A DNA stretch of 64,000 nucleotides, taken from positions 20,139 to 84,138 of the forward strand of contig JBJOKE010000030.1 of assembly GCA_046046245.1 (NCBI GenBank), written 5' to 3'. Position 1 is the stretch's first letter. Each line of letters opens with the position of its first letter. The stretch is from UBA4615 sp046046245 (GTDB taxonomy: Bacteria > Pseudomonadota > Gammaproteobacteria > Burkholderiales > Burkholderiaceae_E). Both the position numbers and the translations under genes were made by a program. Positions 8,297-16,240 of the stretch are shown piece by piece. The notes under the pieces were generated by a model. It saw nothing but the letters and a program-made list of their open reading frames with translations. It was not told the DNA's origin and searched no databases.

Positions 8297-9445
8297 CTAG
8301 GCCGGAACCGCCGACTCGGCGGGCCGCAGCGTGAGCCCGAAGCGCTCGGACTCGCCGTCGGACAGCAGCGCGCCGCCCACGGTCACCGGCACCACCGCGC
8401 CGGTGGCGAGCCGCAGCCGCGCCGGGCGTCCCTGCAGGAAGCCTTCGCGCCGGAGGTCGGCGAGGATCGCCGGCCAGTCGGACAGCCAGTCGCCGAGCGA
8501 ACGGTCCTCGGTTCCCGCACCGGACGCGAGCCCCACCATCGCCGCGAAGGCCGGGTTGGTCATCAGCAGGTGGCCGTCGACGTCGGTCACGGCGATCGCC
8601 GGCGGCACCACCGCGGCCTCGTCGACCTGCGCCGGCGCGCCGAGCGGCGCCTCGTCGACCGCCCGCAGTCGCATCCGCAGCAGCGCGGCGTCGCCGGCGC
8701 GGAACCGCACCGCGGCGACGTCGACCGCGGTGATGCCGTCGACCAGCCGTGCCCGAGCCTCGCGCGGTCGACCGCCCGCCCGCGCGTCCTCGAGCACCGA
8801 CGCGACCGCAGGCCAGGACGCCGGGTCGAACAGCGCGGCCGCGTCGCGACCGGCGAGCGTGACCGGCGTCTCGCGCAGGCGCTCGGCGGCCGCGGGATTG
8901 CTCTCAACCACCCGCAGCGTGGCCGCGTCGACGATCAGCACGGCGTCGGTCGCGACCTGGAACAGCAGCCGGTAGCGGGACTCGGCCTCCCGACGCTTCC
9001 AGAACTCGCGCTCCATCTGCTGCTGGCTCTGCACGAAGCGCTGCTGGATCGCGGCGATCGCCCGCAGGTCGCGTCCGGCGGCCAGCACCGGGCCCGATCG
9101 GCCCAACCGGACCGCCGAATAGGCGATCGGCACGCCCGCGCCCGAAGGCAGCAGATGGGCGACCTCGCAGCGGCGTGCGACGCCGGTCACCGCCACGTCG
9201 CTCAGCAGGCGCTGGATCTTGCGCCGGGTCTGCTCGGTGACCGTGTCGGTCCAGGCCCGGCCCACCCAGCTGGCGGCGGCGGGCGTCGGGGAATCGGCGC
9301 CGACGGCGACCGACCGGATCGTCCCGTCGAGGTCCACGACGAGGGCGATGTCGCTCGCCACCGTCACGAAGGTCTCGGCGAGCTCGGGTGCGTAGTCGCC
9401 CAACCCGGATGGGGTCGGGACCTCGCCGATGCCGCGCTGGCTCAC
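8297..9445 (-). CDS. PpsR/CrtJ-like triple-PAS protein lacking the C-terminal HTH
   Basis: A 382-residue soluble protein with the PpsR architecture: an N-terminal PAS-like domain (about 10-135, with RSGPVLAAGRDLRAIAAIQQ), a coiled linker rich in Gln/Glu (about 130-160), a PAS domain starting at SRYRLLFQVATDAVLIVD (about 160-260), and a third PAS domain (about 285-375, VTDVDGHLLMTNPAFAAM). PpsR/CrtJ proteins, repressors of photosynthesis genes, are about 465 residues and end in a FIS-type helix-turn-helix. Here the reading frame stops just after the last PAS domain, and the 64 bases to thrH cannot hold the missing part. It therefore probably acts by protein contact. The start is the GTG at 9445 with an AAGGA Shine-Dalgarno seven bases upstream. 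No photosynthesis gene is in the window. Confidence 0.72.
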   Translation of the reverse strand: MSQRGIGEVPTPSGLGDYAPELAETFVTVASDIALVVDLDGTIRSVAVGADSPTPAAASWVGRAWTDTVTEQTRRKIQRLLSDVAVTGVARRCEVAHLLPSGAGVPIAYSAVRLGRSGPVLAAGRDLRAIAAIQQRFVQSQQQMEREFWKRREAESRYRLLFQVATDAVLIVDAATLRVVESNPAAAERLRETPVTLAGRDAAALFDPASWPAVASVLEDARAGGRPREARARLVDGITAVDVAAVRFRAGDAALLRMRLRAVDEAPLGAPAQVDEAAVVPPAIAVTDVDGHLLMTNPAFAAMVGLASGAGTEDRSLGDWLSDWPAILADLRREGFLQGRPARLRLATGAVVPVTVGGALLSDGESERFGLTLRPAESAVPA

Positions 9446-9617
9446 GGAAGATCCTTCTCGGTGCGCGGGGCCTCGGCCGTCGGACAGACGGGCGGGGTCA
9501 CGGAGGGCGGGTGGCGTGCCGAGGAAATGTCCTGGACACGGGAGCACCCATTGTAGACCTCGCCCGCCTCGATGCAAGGGAAATCCGCGGCGCGGCGTAG
9601 AATTTTGCGTTGTGCTC

Positions 9618-9654
9618 TGACACACCCAGATGTCAATCTACGCTGACAGTGTCA
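9618..9654 (-). promoter_or_regulatory. TGTCA/TGACA repeat cluster upstream of the PpsR-like gene
   Basis: Four alternating pentamers occur: TGACA 9618-9622, TGTCA 9631-9635, TGACA 9644-9648 and TGTCA 9650-9654. The middle pair forms TGTC-N10-GACA, equal to TGT-N12-ACA, the known recognition pattern of PpsR/CrtJ. On the minus strand two of the pentamers also read TTGACA, a perfect -35 hexamer, so a promoter overlapping the repeats is plausible. The cluster touches the hslV stop codon and lies about 170 bases before the PpsR-like start. A separate palindrome TGTCCTGGACA lies at 9528-9538 in the same leader. Confidence 0.5.
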
Positions 9655-10188
9655 ACCCAGGCTTTCGATCGAATGCGTCTGATTCGTGTAGATGCACAGG
9701 TCGCCGGCGATCGCGAGCGCCTTGCGGACGACCTGCTCGGCCGGCAGCTCGGTGTTCTCGAGCAGCGCGCGCGCGGCGGCCTGCGCATAGGGCCCGCCCG
9801 AGCCGATGGCGATCAGGCCGAGCTCGGGCTCGAGCACGTCGCCGTTGCCGGTGATGACCAGCGAGTGGTGGACGTCGGCGACCGCGAGCATCGCCTCGAG
9901 ACGGCGCAGCATCCGGTCGGTGCGCCAGTCCTTGGCGAGTTCGACCGCCGCCCGCAGCAGGTGGCCGGAGTGCTTGTCGAGCTTCGCCTCGAAGCGTTCG
10001 AAGAGCGTGAAGGCGTCGGCGGTGCCACCGGCGAAGCCGGCGAGCACCTTGTCGTGGTGCAGCCGCCGGACCTTGCGCGCACTGGCCTTGATGACGATGT
10101 TGCCGAGGGTGACCTGGCCGTCGCCGCCGAGCGCGACCTGCGCGCCGCGACGGACCGAGACGATGGTGGTGCCGTGGAACTGTTCCAT
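9652..10188 (-). CDS. hslV: HslV, peptidase subunit of the HslUV protease
   Basis: Threonine peptidase related to proteasome beta subunits, 178 residues. The short propeptide MEQFHG precedes the catalytic Thr7 (HGTTIVSVRR), followed by the GGDGQVTLG strand and the conserved KVLAGFAGGTADAFTLFE segment; GSGGPYAQAAA lies near the C-terminus. It forms a dodecamer capped by HslU. The gene follows the STAS-domain gene by 43 bases. Unusually, hslU is not next to it: the PpsR-like gene comes next on this strand, and hslU begins 8.8 kb further on. Confidence 0.96.
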   Translation of the reverse strand: MEQFHGTTIVSVRRGAQVALGGDGQVTLGNIVIKASARKVRRLHHDKVLAGFAGGTADAFTLFERFEAKLDKHSGHLLRAAVELAKDWRTDRMLRRLEAMLAVADVHHSLVITGNGDVLEPELGLIAIGSGGPYAQAAARALLENTELPAEQVVRKALAIAGDLCIYTNQTHSIESLG

Positions 10189-10231
10189 CGGGCGATCGTA
10201 GCGCGATTCGCGCGACCGCCCCGCGGGGCCG

Positions 10232-11716
10232 CTACAGGCGGCGCAACCGGACCTCGGCGAGGTCGGGGATGCCCATCACCGCGAGCAGCGCGGCGACGAC
10301 GTGGTTCATGTCGCGGAACACCAGGTATTTCCCGCCGGTGCGCAGCGCGACGACCTCGTTGAGCAGCTCTCCGGCGGCGACGAAGTCGAGCCGGCGCAGC
10401 CGACGGCAGTCGATGACGACCTCGGCGCGGTCGGCCGCGTAGTCGCGCAGCGCGGCGAGCGCCGCCTGGGCACGGCCGGCGACCTCGCCTGCGAGCGAGA
10501 AGGCCTCGGCGCCGGCGGTGAAGCCGGTGTCGGTCGCGCCCGGCGGCGCGCCCTCGGCCATCGCGCCGGGCTCGGCGGCGCGCAGCGACGGCACAGGCGG
10601 CTCCCAGGGCGGCGGCGAGACCTCGTAGGTCACGCAGTAGTCGATCGACAGGTCCTCGAAGGCCTGCTGCCGGCCGAGCAGGCGCAGCAGCTCGAGCTGA
10701 AGCATCCAGCACGCCTCGGACGGATCGCGGCGGCCGGCCTCGGTCGTGGTCGAGACGACCGCGAGCAGCGCGGTCACGCCCTCGACGACCAGCTCGCGCG
10801 AGCCGCGGCCGAACGCGCCGAGCACCCGCACCAGCAGCTCGGCGCCGATCGCGTCGACCTCCCGGACCGCCGAGGCGTCGAGGCGGACCGAGCGGTGCCG
10901 TTGGGCGAGCTTCTGCAGCTGCTCCAGCGGGCGGACCGACTGAGCGTCGAGCGCGGCGCTCAGGCTCACCGTCGGCGTGGCCGAGGTCGCTGCCGCCATC
11001 GGCGCGGCGGGCGGCGCGACCGAGTCGTCCCAGGTCGGCGGCGAGGTCTCGAAGCGGGCGCTGTAGTCGATCGCGAGGCTCTCGAAGTCTTCCTTGCGAC
11101 CGATCGCCTGGTAGAGGTCGAACAGCATCGCCCAGCCCTGGCGCGCCAGCGCCCCGAGCGAATCGTCCTGGACGGCCTGCCACAGTACGCTGGCGGCCGC
11201 GTCCTCCTGACCGTTCGAATAGAGCACCGCCGCCTCCTCGAAGGCGGGCGGCAACGAGGAGGCCGCGTCGACGTGCAGCGCGAGGCCGTCCGCGGCGTTG
11301 TCGCCGAGCAGGACGGAGGTGTCCGGCGTGGTCGGCTCGCCGGCGCGGCCCGCCGCGCCGGGCCCCGCGGGCGGGGCGGCGGCTCCGGACCGGCTGCCAC
11401 CGCGGGGCGGCCCGGCTGCGGGGATCGGTACCTCGGAATGGGGGACCGCGGAGGCGCCGCCCCCGCGATTCGGCACGAACACCGTCCCGGCCAGGCCGGC
11501 CTGGGCCGGCGCGACCGTCCGCGGTGCGGCGATCATCTCGGATTCGATCTCGTCGATCTTCGCGGCGGTGCGACGCGCGATCTCTCGCGGATCGGTCCCG
11601 CGCGCCGACGCGCCGCTCGTCGGCGGCCCGGACCGCGACGGCTGCGTCTCCGGCCCGGCGGAGCGACGACGCTCCGGCCCGCGGCCCTCCTTCTTACCGA
11701 AGAGGGAAAATATCAC
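10232..11716 (-). CDS. STAS-domain protein of unknown function
   Basis: A 494-residue cytoplasmic protein without membrane spans. A basic, Gly/Pro-rich N-terminal region (to about 130) is followed by two similar halves. Each half has a segment ending in a shared signature (IDYSARFETSPPTWDD, then IDYCVTYEVSPPPWEP) and a STAS-like fold (LDASAVREVDAIGAELLVRV; IDCRRLRRLDFVAAGELLNEV). STAS domains usually bind nucleotides or partner proteins in regulatory switches. Genes of this kind are often found next to hslV in Burkholderiales (from memory). The start is a GTG (11714-11716, MIFSLFGKK) inside the small palindrome TCACGTCGTGA; no clear ribosome-binding site precedes it. Confidence 0.75.
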   Translation of the reverse strand: MIFSLFGKKEGRGPERRRSAGPETQPSRSGPPTSGASARGTDPREIARRTAAKIDEIESEMIAAPRTVAPAQAGLAGTVFVPNRGGGASAVPHSEVPIPAAGPPRGGSRSGAAAPPAGPGAAGRAGEPTTPDTSVLLGDNAADGLALHVDAASSLPPAFEEAAVLYSNGQEDAAASVLWQAVQDDSLGALARQGWAMLFDLYQAIGRKEDFESLAIDYSARFETSPPTWDDSVAPPAAPMAAATSATPTVSLSAALDAQSVRPLEQLQKLAQRHRSVRLDASAVREVDAIGAELLVRVLGAFGRGSRELVVEGVTALLAVVSTTTEAGRRDPSEACWMLQLELLRLLGRQQAFEDLSIDYCVTYEVSPPPWEPPVPSLRAAEPGAMAEGAPPGATDTGFTAGAEAFSLAGEVAGRAQAALAALRDYAADRAEVVIDCRRLRRLDFVAAGELLNEVVALRTGGKYLVFRDMNHVVAALLAVMGIPDLAEVRLRRL

Positions 11717-11846
11717 GTCGTGAAATCAACGAGTTGCGGGCCAGTGTAGCACGCACCCCCGTGGCGCCCGTGCGTCGCGCGGACCGCAGGTCGGCCCGTC
11801 CGGCCCTGCCGTCGCTTGCGGCGACCCATCGCTTTCATGCCACAAT

Positions 11847-11869
11847 GTTGCATCTTCAACTGAGATGCA
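11847..11869 (+). promoter_or_regulatory. Overlapping inverted repeats before the TonB receptor, candidate operator
   Basis: A perfect 7-bp inverted repeat (TGCATCT 11849-11855, AGATGCA 11863-11869) overlaps a second one (GTTG 11847-11850, CAAC 11857-11860). Both lie just before the GGAG Shine-Dalgarno of the receptor gene. The ATGTT...AAC spacing recalls Zur boxes, but the match is partial, so the bound factor is unknown. A regulator bound here would block transcription or translation start. Confidence 0.4.
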
Positions 11870-11881
11870 TGGAGTGCCGCG

Positions 11882-13912
11882 ATGCGTGCAACGGGCTGGG
11901 GCGCACTGGCGCTCGCTTGGGTGGCCGTCACCGGACGCGCCGAGACGCTGCAGGACGTGACGGTCACCGCGACGCCGCTCGGCGACACGCCGCTCGAGTC
12001 GTCGCAGCCCGTCTCGGTGCTGCGCGGACCGGCGCTCGACCGTCGACGCGGGCCGTCGCTCGGCGACACGCTCGGTACCCTGCCGGGCGTGACCAGCAGC
12101 GGATTCGGCACCGCGGCCGGGCGACCGGTGATCCGCGGCTTCTCCGGGCCCCGGGTCGGCGTGGTCGAGAACGGCCTCGATGCGCTGGACGCCTCGTCGG
12201 TGAGCCCGGACCATGCGGTGCCGGTCGATCCGCTCGGCGCGACGCAGCTCGAGGTGCTGCGGGGCCCGGCCACGCTGCTCTACGGCAGCGGCGCGATCGG
12301 CGGCCTGGTCAACGCGGTGAGCGACCTGATCCCGACGACTGCCCGCCCGGGATTGCGCGGCGATGCGCTGGTCGGCTGGGACTCGGCCCCGCGCGAGCGA
12401 CTCGGCTCGCTGCGGCTGCGCGGCGGCCTGGGCGACGCGGCCCGCGGCGGCAGCCTGAACTGGACGCTCGGGGGCTTCACCCGCGACGCGGGCGACTACG
12501 CGATCCCCGGCACGGCGGTCCGCGGCGACCCGGCGAGCGCATCGGGTCGACTGCCGAACAGCTTCGCCCGCGGCGACGGCGTCTCCGGCGGCGTGTCGTG
12601 GATCGACCGCTGGGGCACGGTCGGCATCAGCCACGCCGCACTCGACAACCGGTACGGCATCCCCGCCGAGCCGGACGTCCGCATCGACCTGCGCAACCGC
12701 CGCACCGAGGGCCTGCTCGACCTCGCAGAGCCGCTGCCCGGTTTCGACTCGATCCGCCTGCGCGGGGCCGAGGTCCGCTACCGGCACACGGAGGTCGAAG
12801 GCTCGAGCGGCACGATCGGCACCGCGTTCGACAGCGTCGGCCGCGACGTCCGGCTCGAGGCGCTGCATGCCGAGGCGCTCGGCTTCCGCGGCGCGCTCGG
12901 GGCCCAGGTCCGGCAGCGCACGCTGTCCGCATCCGGCGAGGAAGCCTACCTGCCGACGACTCGCGAGGCGGAAAACGCGCTGTTCTGGGTCGGCGAACGG
13001 GCGATCGGCGCCGGCCGCCTCGAGCTCGGCGTGCGGCAGGCCCGCGCCACCCGCTCGCCGGATGCGTCGAGCGGCTTCGAGTCGCGCCGCTTCGACCCGC
13101 GATCGTGGTCGGTCGGCGGCAGCATGCCGCTGGCCGGACCGGTGGCGCTGCTGGCGACGGTCGCCGGATCGGAGCGCGCGCCGGCGATCGAGGAGCTCTA
13201 CGCGAACGGCGCGCACGCGGCGACGCGGACCTTCGAGCTCGGCGATCCGAGTCTCGGCAAGGAACGCTCGCGCAGCCTCGAGCTCGGCCTTCGCAGCGCG
13301 GGCCCGACGCTGCGCTGGAGGGTCTCCGGCTTCGAGCGCCGCTTCTCGAACTACGTCGCCGGCTTCGCGACCGATGCCGACGGCGACGGCATCGCAGACC
13401 GCGTCGACGAGAGCGGCGCGATCGCGAACTCGGTCGCGGATCCGGCCGCGGGCGAGTTCGTCCGACTCGCCTACCGGCAGGCGCCCGCGCGGTTCCGCGG
13501 CCTGGAAGCCGAGCTCGCATGGACCCCGCCCGCCTCACCGTGGACGGTGCGCGGCTCGGCCGACGCGGTCCGCGGCACCGTCGACGGACTGGGCGCGGCG
13601 CCCCGGACACCGCCGCTTCGCGTGGGTGCGACGCTCGAGTACGCGGCCGGCCCGTGGGCCGCGTTCGCGAGCGTGCTGCGCGCGGCCGCGCAGGACCGCA
13701 CCGGCCCGTTCGAGACGCCGACACCCGGCTACACGCGGGTCGACGCCGAGCTCTCCTACGGCTGGTCGCTCGGTGGCGACCGGCGTGCGACGCTGTTCAT
13801 CCAGGGACGCAACCTGACGAACGAGGACATCCGACTGTCGACCTCGTTCGTGAAGGACCTCGTGCCGATGCCCGGGCGCTCGGTCTGGGCGGGGCTGCGC
13901 CTACGGATGTGA
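11882..13912 (+). CDS. TonB-dependent outer-membrane receptor, ZnuD-like
   Basis: A 676-residue receptor: short signal peptide (to about residue 20), plug domain (about 25-140), then a 22-strand barrel. The plug has LGDTLGTLPGVTSSGFG, RPVIRGFSGPRVGVVENG and SPDHAVPVDPL followed by EVLRGPATLLYGSGAIGG. These motifs, especially the SPDHAVP box, are those of ZnuD-type zinc receptors rather than siderophore receptors. A late barrel segment has FIQGRNLTNEDIR. Unlike Neisseria ZnuD it has no obvious His-rich loop. It faces, on the opposite strand, a set of zinc-linked genes and a Zur-like gene, so zinc uptake across the outer membrane is the likely role. Energy would come from TonB-ExbBD encoded elsewhere. 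Confidence 0.85.
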   Translation: MRATGWGALALAWVAVTGRAETLQDVTVTATPLGDTPLESSQPVSVLRGPALDRRRGPSLGDTLGTLPGVTSSGFGTAAGRPVIRGFSGPRVGVVENGLDALDASSVSPDHAVPVDPLGATQLEVLRGPATLLYGSGAIGGLVNAVSDLIPTTARPGLRGDALVGWDSAPRERLGSLRLRGGLGDAARGGSLNWTLGGFTRDAGDYAIPGTAVRGDPASASGRLPNSFARGDGVSGGVSWIDRWGTVGISHAALDNRYGIPAEPDVRIDLRNRRTEGLLDLAEPLPGFDSIRLRGAEVRYRHTEVEGSSGTIGTAFDSVGRDVRLEALHAEALGFRGALGAQVRQRTLSASGEEAYLPTTREAENALFWVGERAIGAGRLELGVRQARATRSPDASSGFESRRFDPRSWSVGGSMPLAGPVALLATVAGSERAPAIEELYANGAHAATRTFELGDPSLGKERSRSLELGLRSAGPTLRWRVSGFERRFSNYVAGFATDADGDGIADRVDESGAIANSVADPAAGEFVRLAYRQAPARFRGLEAELAWTPPASPWTVRGSADAVRGTVDGLGAAPRTPPLRVGATLEYAAGPWAAFASVLRAAAQDRTGPFETPTPGYTRVDAELSYGWSLGGDRRATLFIQGRNLTNEDIRLSTSFVKDLVPMPGRSVWAGLRLRM

Positions 13913-13994
13913 CCGCTCGCGGCCGGCGGCGACGCCGCCCGCCACGGGCCGCGGCGGCGCGGCGGGCCGGGCGATGCGCGCCGCGCGCGACCGG

Positions 13995-14657
13995 TCAGCG
14001 GATCTCGACCGGGGCACCGTCGCTCAGCCGGTAGTAGACGCCCAGCGGATCGTCGCGCAGCACCTCGAGGCGACCGGCCACGACGATCGGGTCGAAGGTC
14101 ACCCGCACCGGCGTCTTCGCCTTCACCTCGACGATGCCCTCGGGGCCGGCCGGCACGCAGAACGCGCAGGTCTGCGAGGTCACGGTCAGCAGGAAGTGGC
14201 TCTGCTTCTCGCCGGTCTGCAGCGGCAGCATGAAGCCCACGAGCTTCACGTCCTGCTTGTCGAGCTTGCGCACCGCCGGCGGGAACTCGGGCAGGAATCG
14301 GTCCTTGACCTTGACGGTCTTCACCTGGCCTAGCAGGTCCCAGGGCACGGTGCCCGGCACCGTCGGCAGTGGCGGCGAGACCAGCGGCTGCGCGCCCGCG
14401 TGGCCGCCGAAGGGCGGCGGCGGGTTGCCCGACGCGACAGGGGCCGCACCCTTGCCGGCCGGCGGCGTGCCGGCCTGCGCGGCGGCCGCCTGCGCGGGCG
14501 ACGGCGCCGGCATCACCGGCTCGGCACGCGCCGGGTTGCCCGCCTGCGCGAGCGCATCGGATCCGCAGGCCAGGCCGACGCCGACGAGCGCGGCGACGAC
14601 GACGCCGGCCGCGCGGGCGGCGGCGGGGACGGTCGGTCGGGGTCGGCGGATCGTCAT
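13995..14657 (-). CDS. DUF3299 (COG3495) secreted protein
   Basis: A 220-residue exported protein: a long signal/anchor region (to about residue 38), a Pro/Ala-rich linker (about 40-100), then the DUF3299 domain starting at PWDLLGQVKTVKVKD. The domain has the paired Cys motif SQTCAFCVPAGPEGI and the GFMLPLQ strand typical of this family. Its biochemical role is unknown. DUF3299 proteins recur in Zur-controlled loci with an FtsX-type ABC transporter, for example P. aeruginosa PA4063-PA4066 as recalled from the literature, and the same partners are upstream here. It is the last gene of the minus-strand block and is convergent with the TonB receptor. Confidence 0.8.
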   Translation of the reverse strand: MTIRRPRPTVPAAARAAGVVVAALVGVGLACGSDALAQAGNPARAEPVMPAPSPAQAAAAQAGTPPAGKGAAPVASGNPPPPFGGHAGAQPLVSPPLPTVPGTVPWDLLGQVKTVKVKDRFLPEFPPAVRKLDKQDVKLVGFMLPLQTGEKQSHFLLTVTSQTCAFCVPAGPEGIVEVKAKTPVRVTFDPIVVAGRLEVLRDDPLGVYYRLSDGAPVEIR

Positions 14658-14682
14658 CGGGGTCTCCGTGCCGCGACGCGGC

Positions 14683-15015
14683 TCAGTGGCTGTGCTTCAT
14701 CCCGCAGTATCGCCCGACCGCGAGCCCCTCGCAGGCCTTGCGCAGCGCGGCGTGGCAGTCGGATTCGGGCTGTCCCGCCTCGAGGCAGCGCGCAGCGGTC
14801 TCGTGGGCGGCGGCGATCGCACGGTGGCGGGCGATGTCGTCGCGGCGGTGCGGGTCCGCGGCGGCGGCCTTGGACGGCGCGGGCGCGCCTTGCGCCGTCG
14901 CGGCCTTCGGCACGGCCTGCGCCGAGGCGTCAGGCGCGAGCACTCCGCAGGCGAGCGCCGCGGCCAGCGCGGCGGGCAGGAAACCTCGGACGGGACGGAA
15001 GGAACGGGCGGTCAT
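14683..15015 (-). CDS. Small periplasmic Cys/His protein of the zinc block
   Basis: A 110-residue protein with a Sec signal peptide (about 1-33, ending DASA) and an Ala/Pro-rich linker. The C-terminal half is a compact helical segment with four Cys (RCLEAG, SDCHAA, KACEG, RYCGMKHSH) and a terminal HSH, which could bind metal or form two disulfides. No named family is recognised. The ATG at 15013-15015 is chosen because the signal peptide begins there. It sits between the permease and the DUF3299 gene, 25 bases from each, so it is probably a component of the same system. Confidence 0.72.
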   Translation of the reverse strand: MTARSFRPVRGFLPAALAAALACGVLAPDASAQAVPKAATAQGAPAPSKAAAADPHRRDDIARHRAIAAAHETAARCLEAGQPESDCHAALRKACEGLAVGRYCGMKHSH

Positions 15016-15040
15016 CGGGTCGGGTCGGGTCGTCGGTCGA

Positions 15041-16240
15041 TCAGTCGTCGGCGAGCGCGGTATCGAGCACCGTGCGCGACGCCAGCCAGGCGGGCACCGC
15101 GGCCGCGAGCCCGCCGAGCAGCAGGGCCCCCCCCGCGTAGGCCCACTCGATCGTATCGAAGTCGGCACCGGTCAGCGTCCATTCCCCGTGGCCCGCGAGG
15201 ATCCGTCCGGCGATCTCGACCGCGCCGTGCCCGATCACCAGGCCGGCGACGACGCCGAGCGCGGTCAGGACCAGCCCCTCCCCCAGCAGCAGCGCGAACA
15301 GCCGTGCCGGCGACGCCCCCAGGAGCCGCATCAGCGCGAGCTCGCGACGACGGTCCGACAGCGCCTGGAACAGCGCGACGAACACCGACAGCGCGGCGAC
15401 CGCCAGCAGCAGCGCGCCGAACGCCCGCAACCCGTCGAGGCCGACGCCGGCCAGCCGGAACAGCCGCGCCGACTCGAACGCGGGCGAGGCCGCCTGCAGC
15501 CGCTCCGAGGCGTTGATCGCGCGCGGCAGCGTCGCGGCCGCGATCGGCGTCGCGTAGCGGACCAGCACCAGCGTCACCTCGCGCTCGGCCTCGAGCACCT
15601 CGCGCTCCTCGGCGTCGGCGGGCTCGCCCTCGTGCGTGCGCCAGACCGATTCGAGCGGCGTGAGCACGAGACGATCGATCACGCCGCCGGTGGGGGCGAG
15701 CACGCCGGTCACGGTGAACGGGTCGTCGCCATGCTCGGGTCCGCCGGGCGCGAGCCCGTGCGAGCCGACGAAGCGCGCGCCGACCTCCAGGCCCGTCTCG
15801 GCCGCGACTCGCGCGCCGATCACGGCCTGCATCGGCTCGGCGAAGGCGGCGCCGCGCGCCAGGCGTGCCCCGTGCAGCACGAGGTAGGCGGGCTCGGTGC
15901 CGACGATCCGGAACCCGCGGACGCTGTCGCCGAGCGACAGCGGGATCGCCTGCGCGACGAGCCGGTTCGCGCGCAGCTCGGCCACCGACGCGATCGGCAC
16001 GTTGCCCGGCGGCACGTCGAGGTGGTAGACGCCGGCCAGCACCAGCTGCAGCGGCGAGCCCTTCGCGCCCACGACGAGGTCGACGCCCGCGGCATCGCGC
16101 GCGAGCCGCTCCTCGGCCTGGTTCGTCACGAGCGTGACGATCGTCATCGTCGCGATGCCCAGCGCGACCAGCAGCACGCCGAGCAGCGTCGAGAGCGGCC
16201 GCGCCACGAGGTAGGCGACGAGCAGGCGCACGGTGCTCAC
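15041..16240 (-). CDS. FtsX/MacB-type ABC transporter permease
   Basis: A 399-residue inner-membrane protein with one N-terminal span (about 10-35), a large periplasmic domain (about 40-260), and three C-terminal spans in the FtsX fold (FGALLLAVAALSVFVALFQAL; LMRLLGASPARLFALLLGEG; YAGGALLLGGLAAAVPAWLA). Proteins of this type work with a LolD/MacB-like ATPase on periplasmic substrates rather than in classic import. The GTG at 16240 is preferred: it overlaps the ATPase stop (GTGA) and has GGAGG six bases upstream; an ATG at 16255 would overlap the ATPase gene by 19 bases. In this context a role in zinc-stress envelope transport or metal release is inferred. Confidence 0.85.
   Translation of the reverse strand: MSTVRLLVAYLVARPLSTLLGVLLVALGIATMTIVTLVTNQAEERLARDAAGVDLVVGAKGSPLQLVLAGVYHLDVPPGNVPIASVAELRANRLVAQAIPLSLGDSVRGFRIVGTEPAYLVLHGARLARGAAFAEPMQAVIGARVAAETGLEVGARFVGSHGLAPGGPEHGDDPFTVTGVLAPTGGVIDRLVLTPLESVWRTHEGEPADAEEREVLEAEREVTLVLVRYATPIAAATLPRAINASERLQAASPAFESARLFRLAGVGLDGLRAFGALLLAVAALSVFVALFQALSDRRRELALMRLLGASPARLFALLLGEGLVLTALGVVAGLVIGHGAVEIAGRILAGHGEWTLTGADFDTIEWAYAGGALLLGGLAAAVPAWLASRTVLDTALADD

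Noticed and set aside
9601..9660. TGTCA/TGACA cluster as a CRISPR or recombination repeat
   Set aside because: The units are pentamers with short uniform spacing and no spacers; they fit an operator better.
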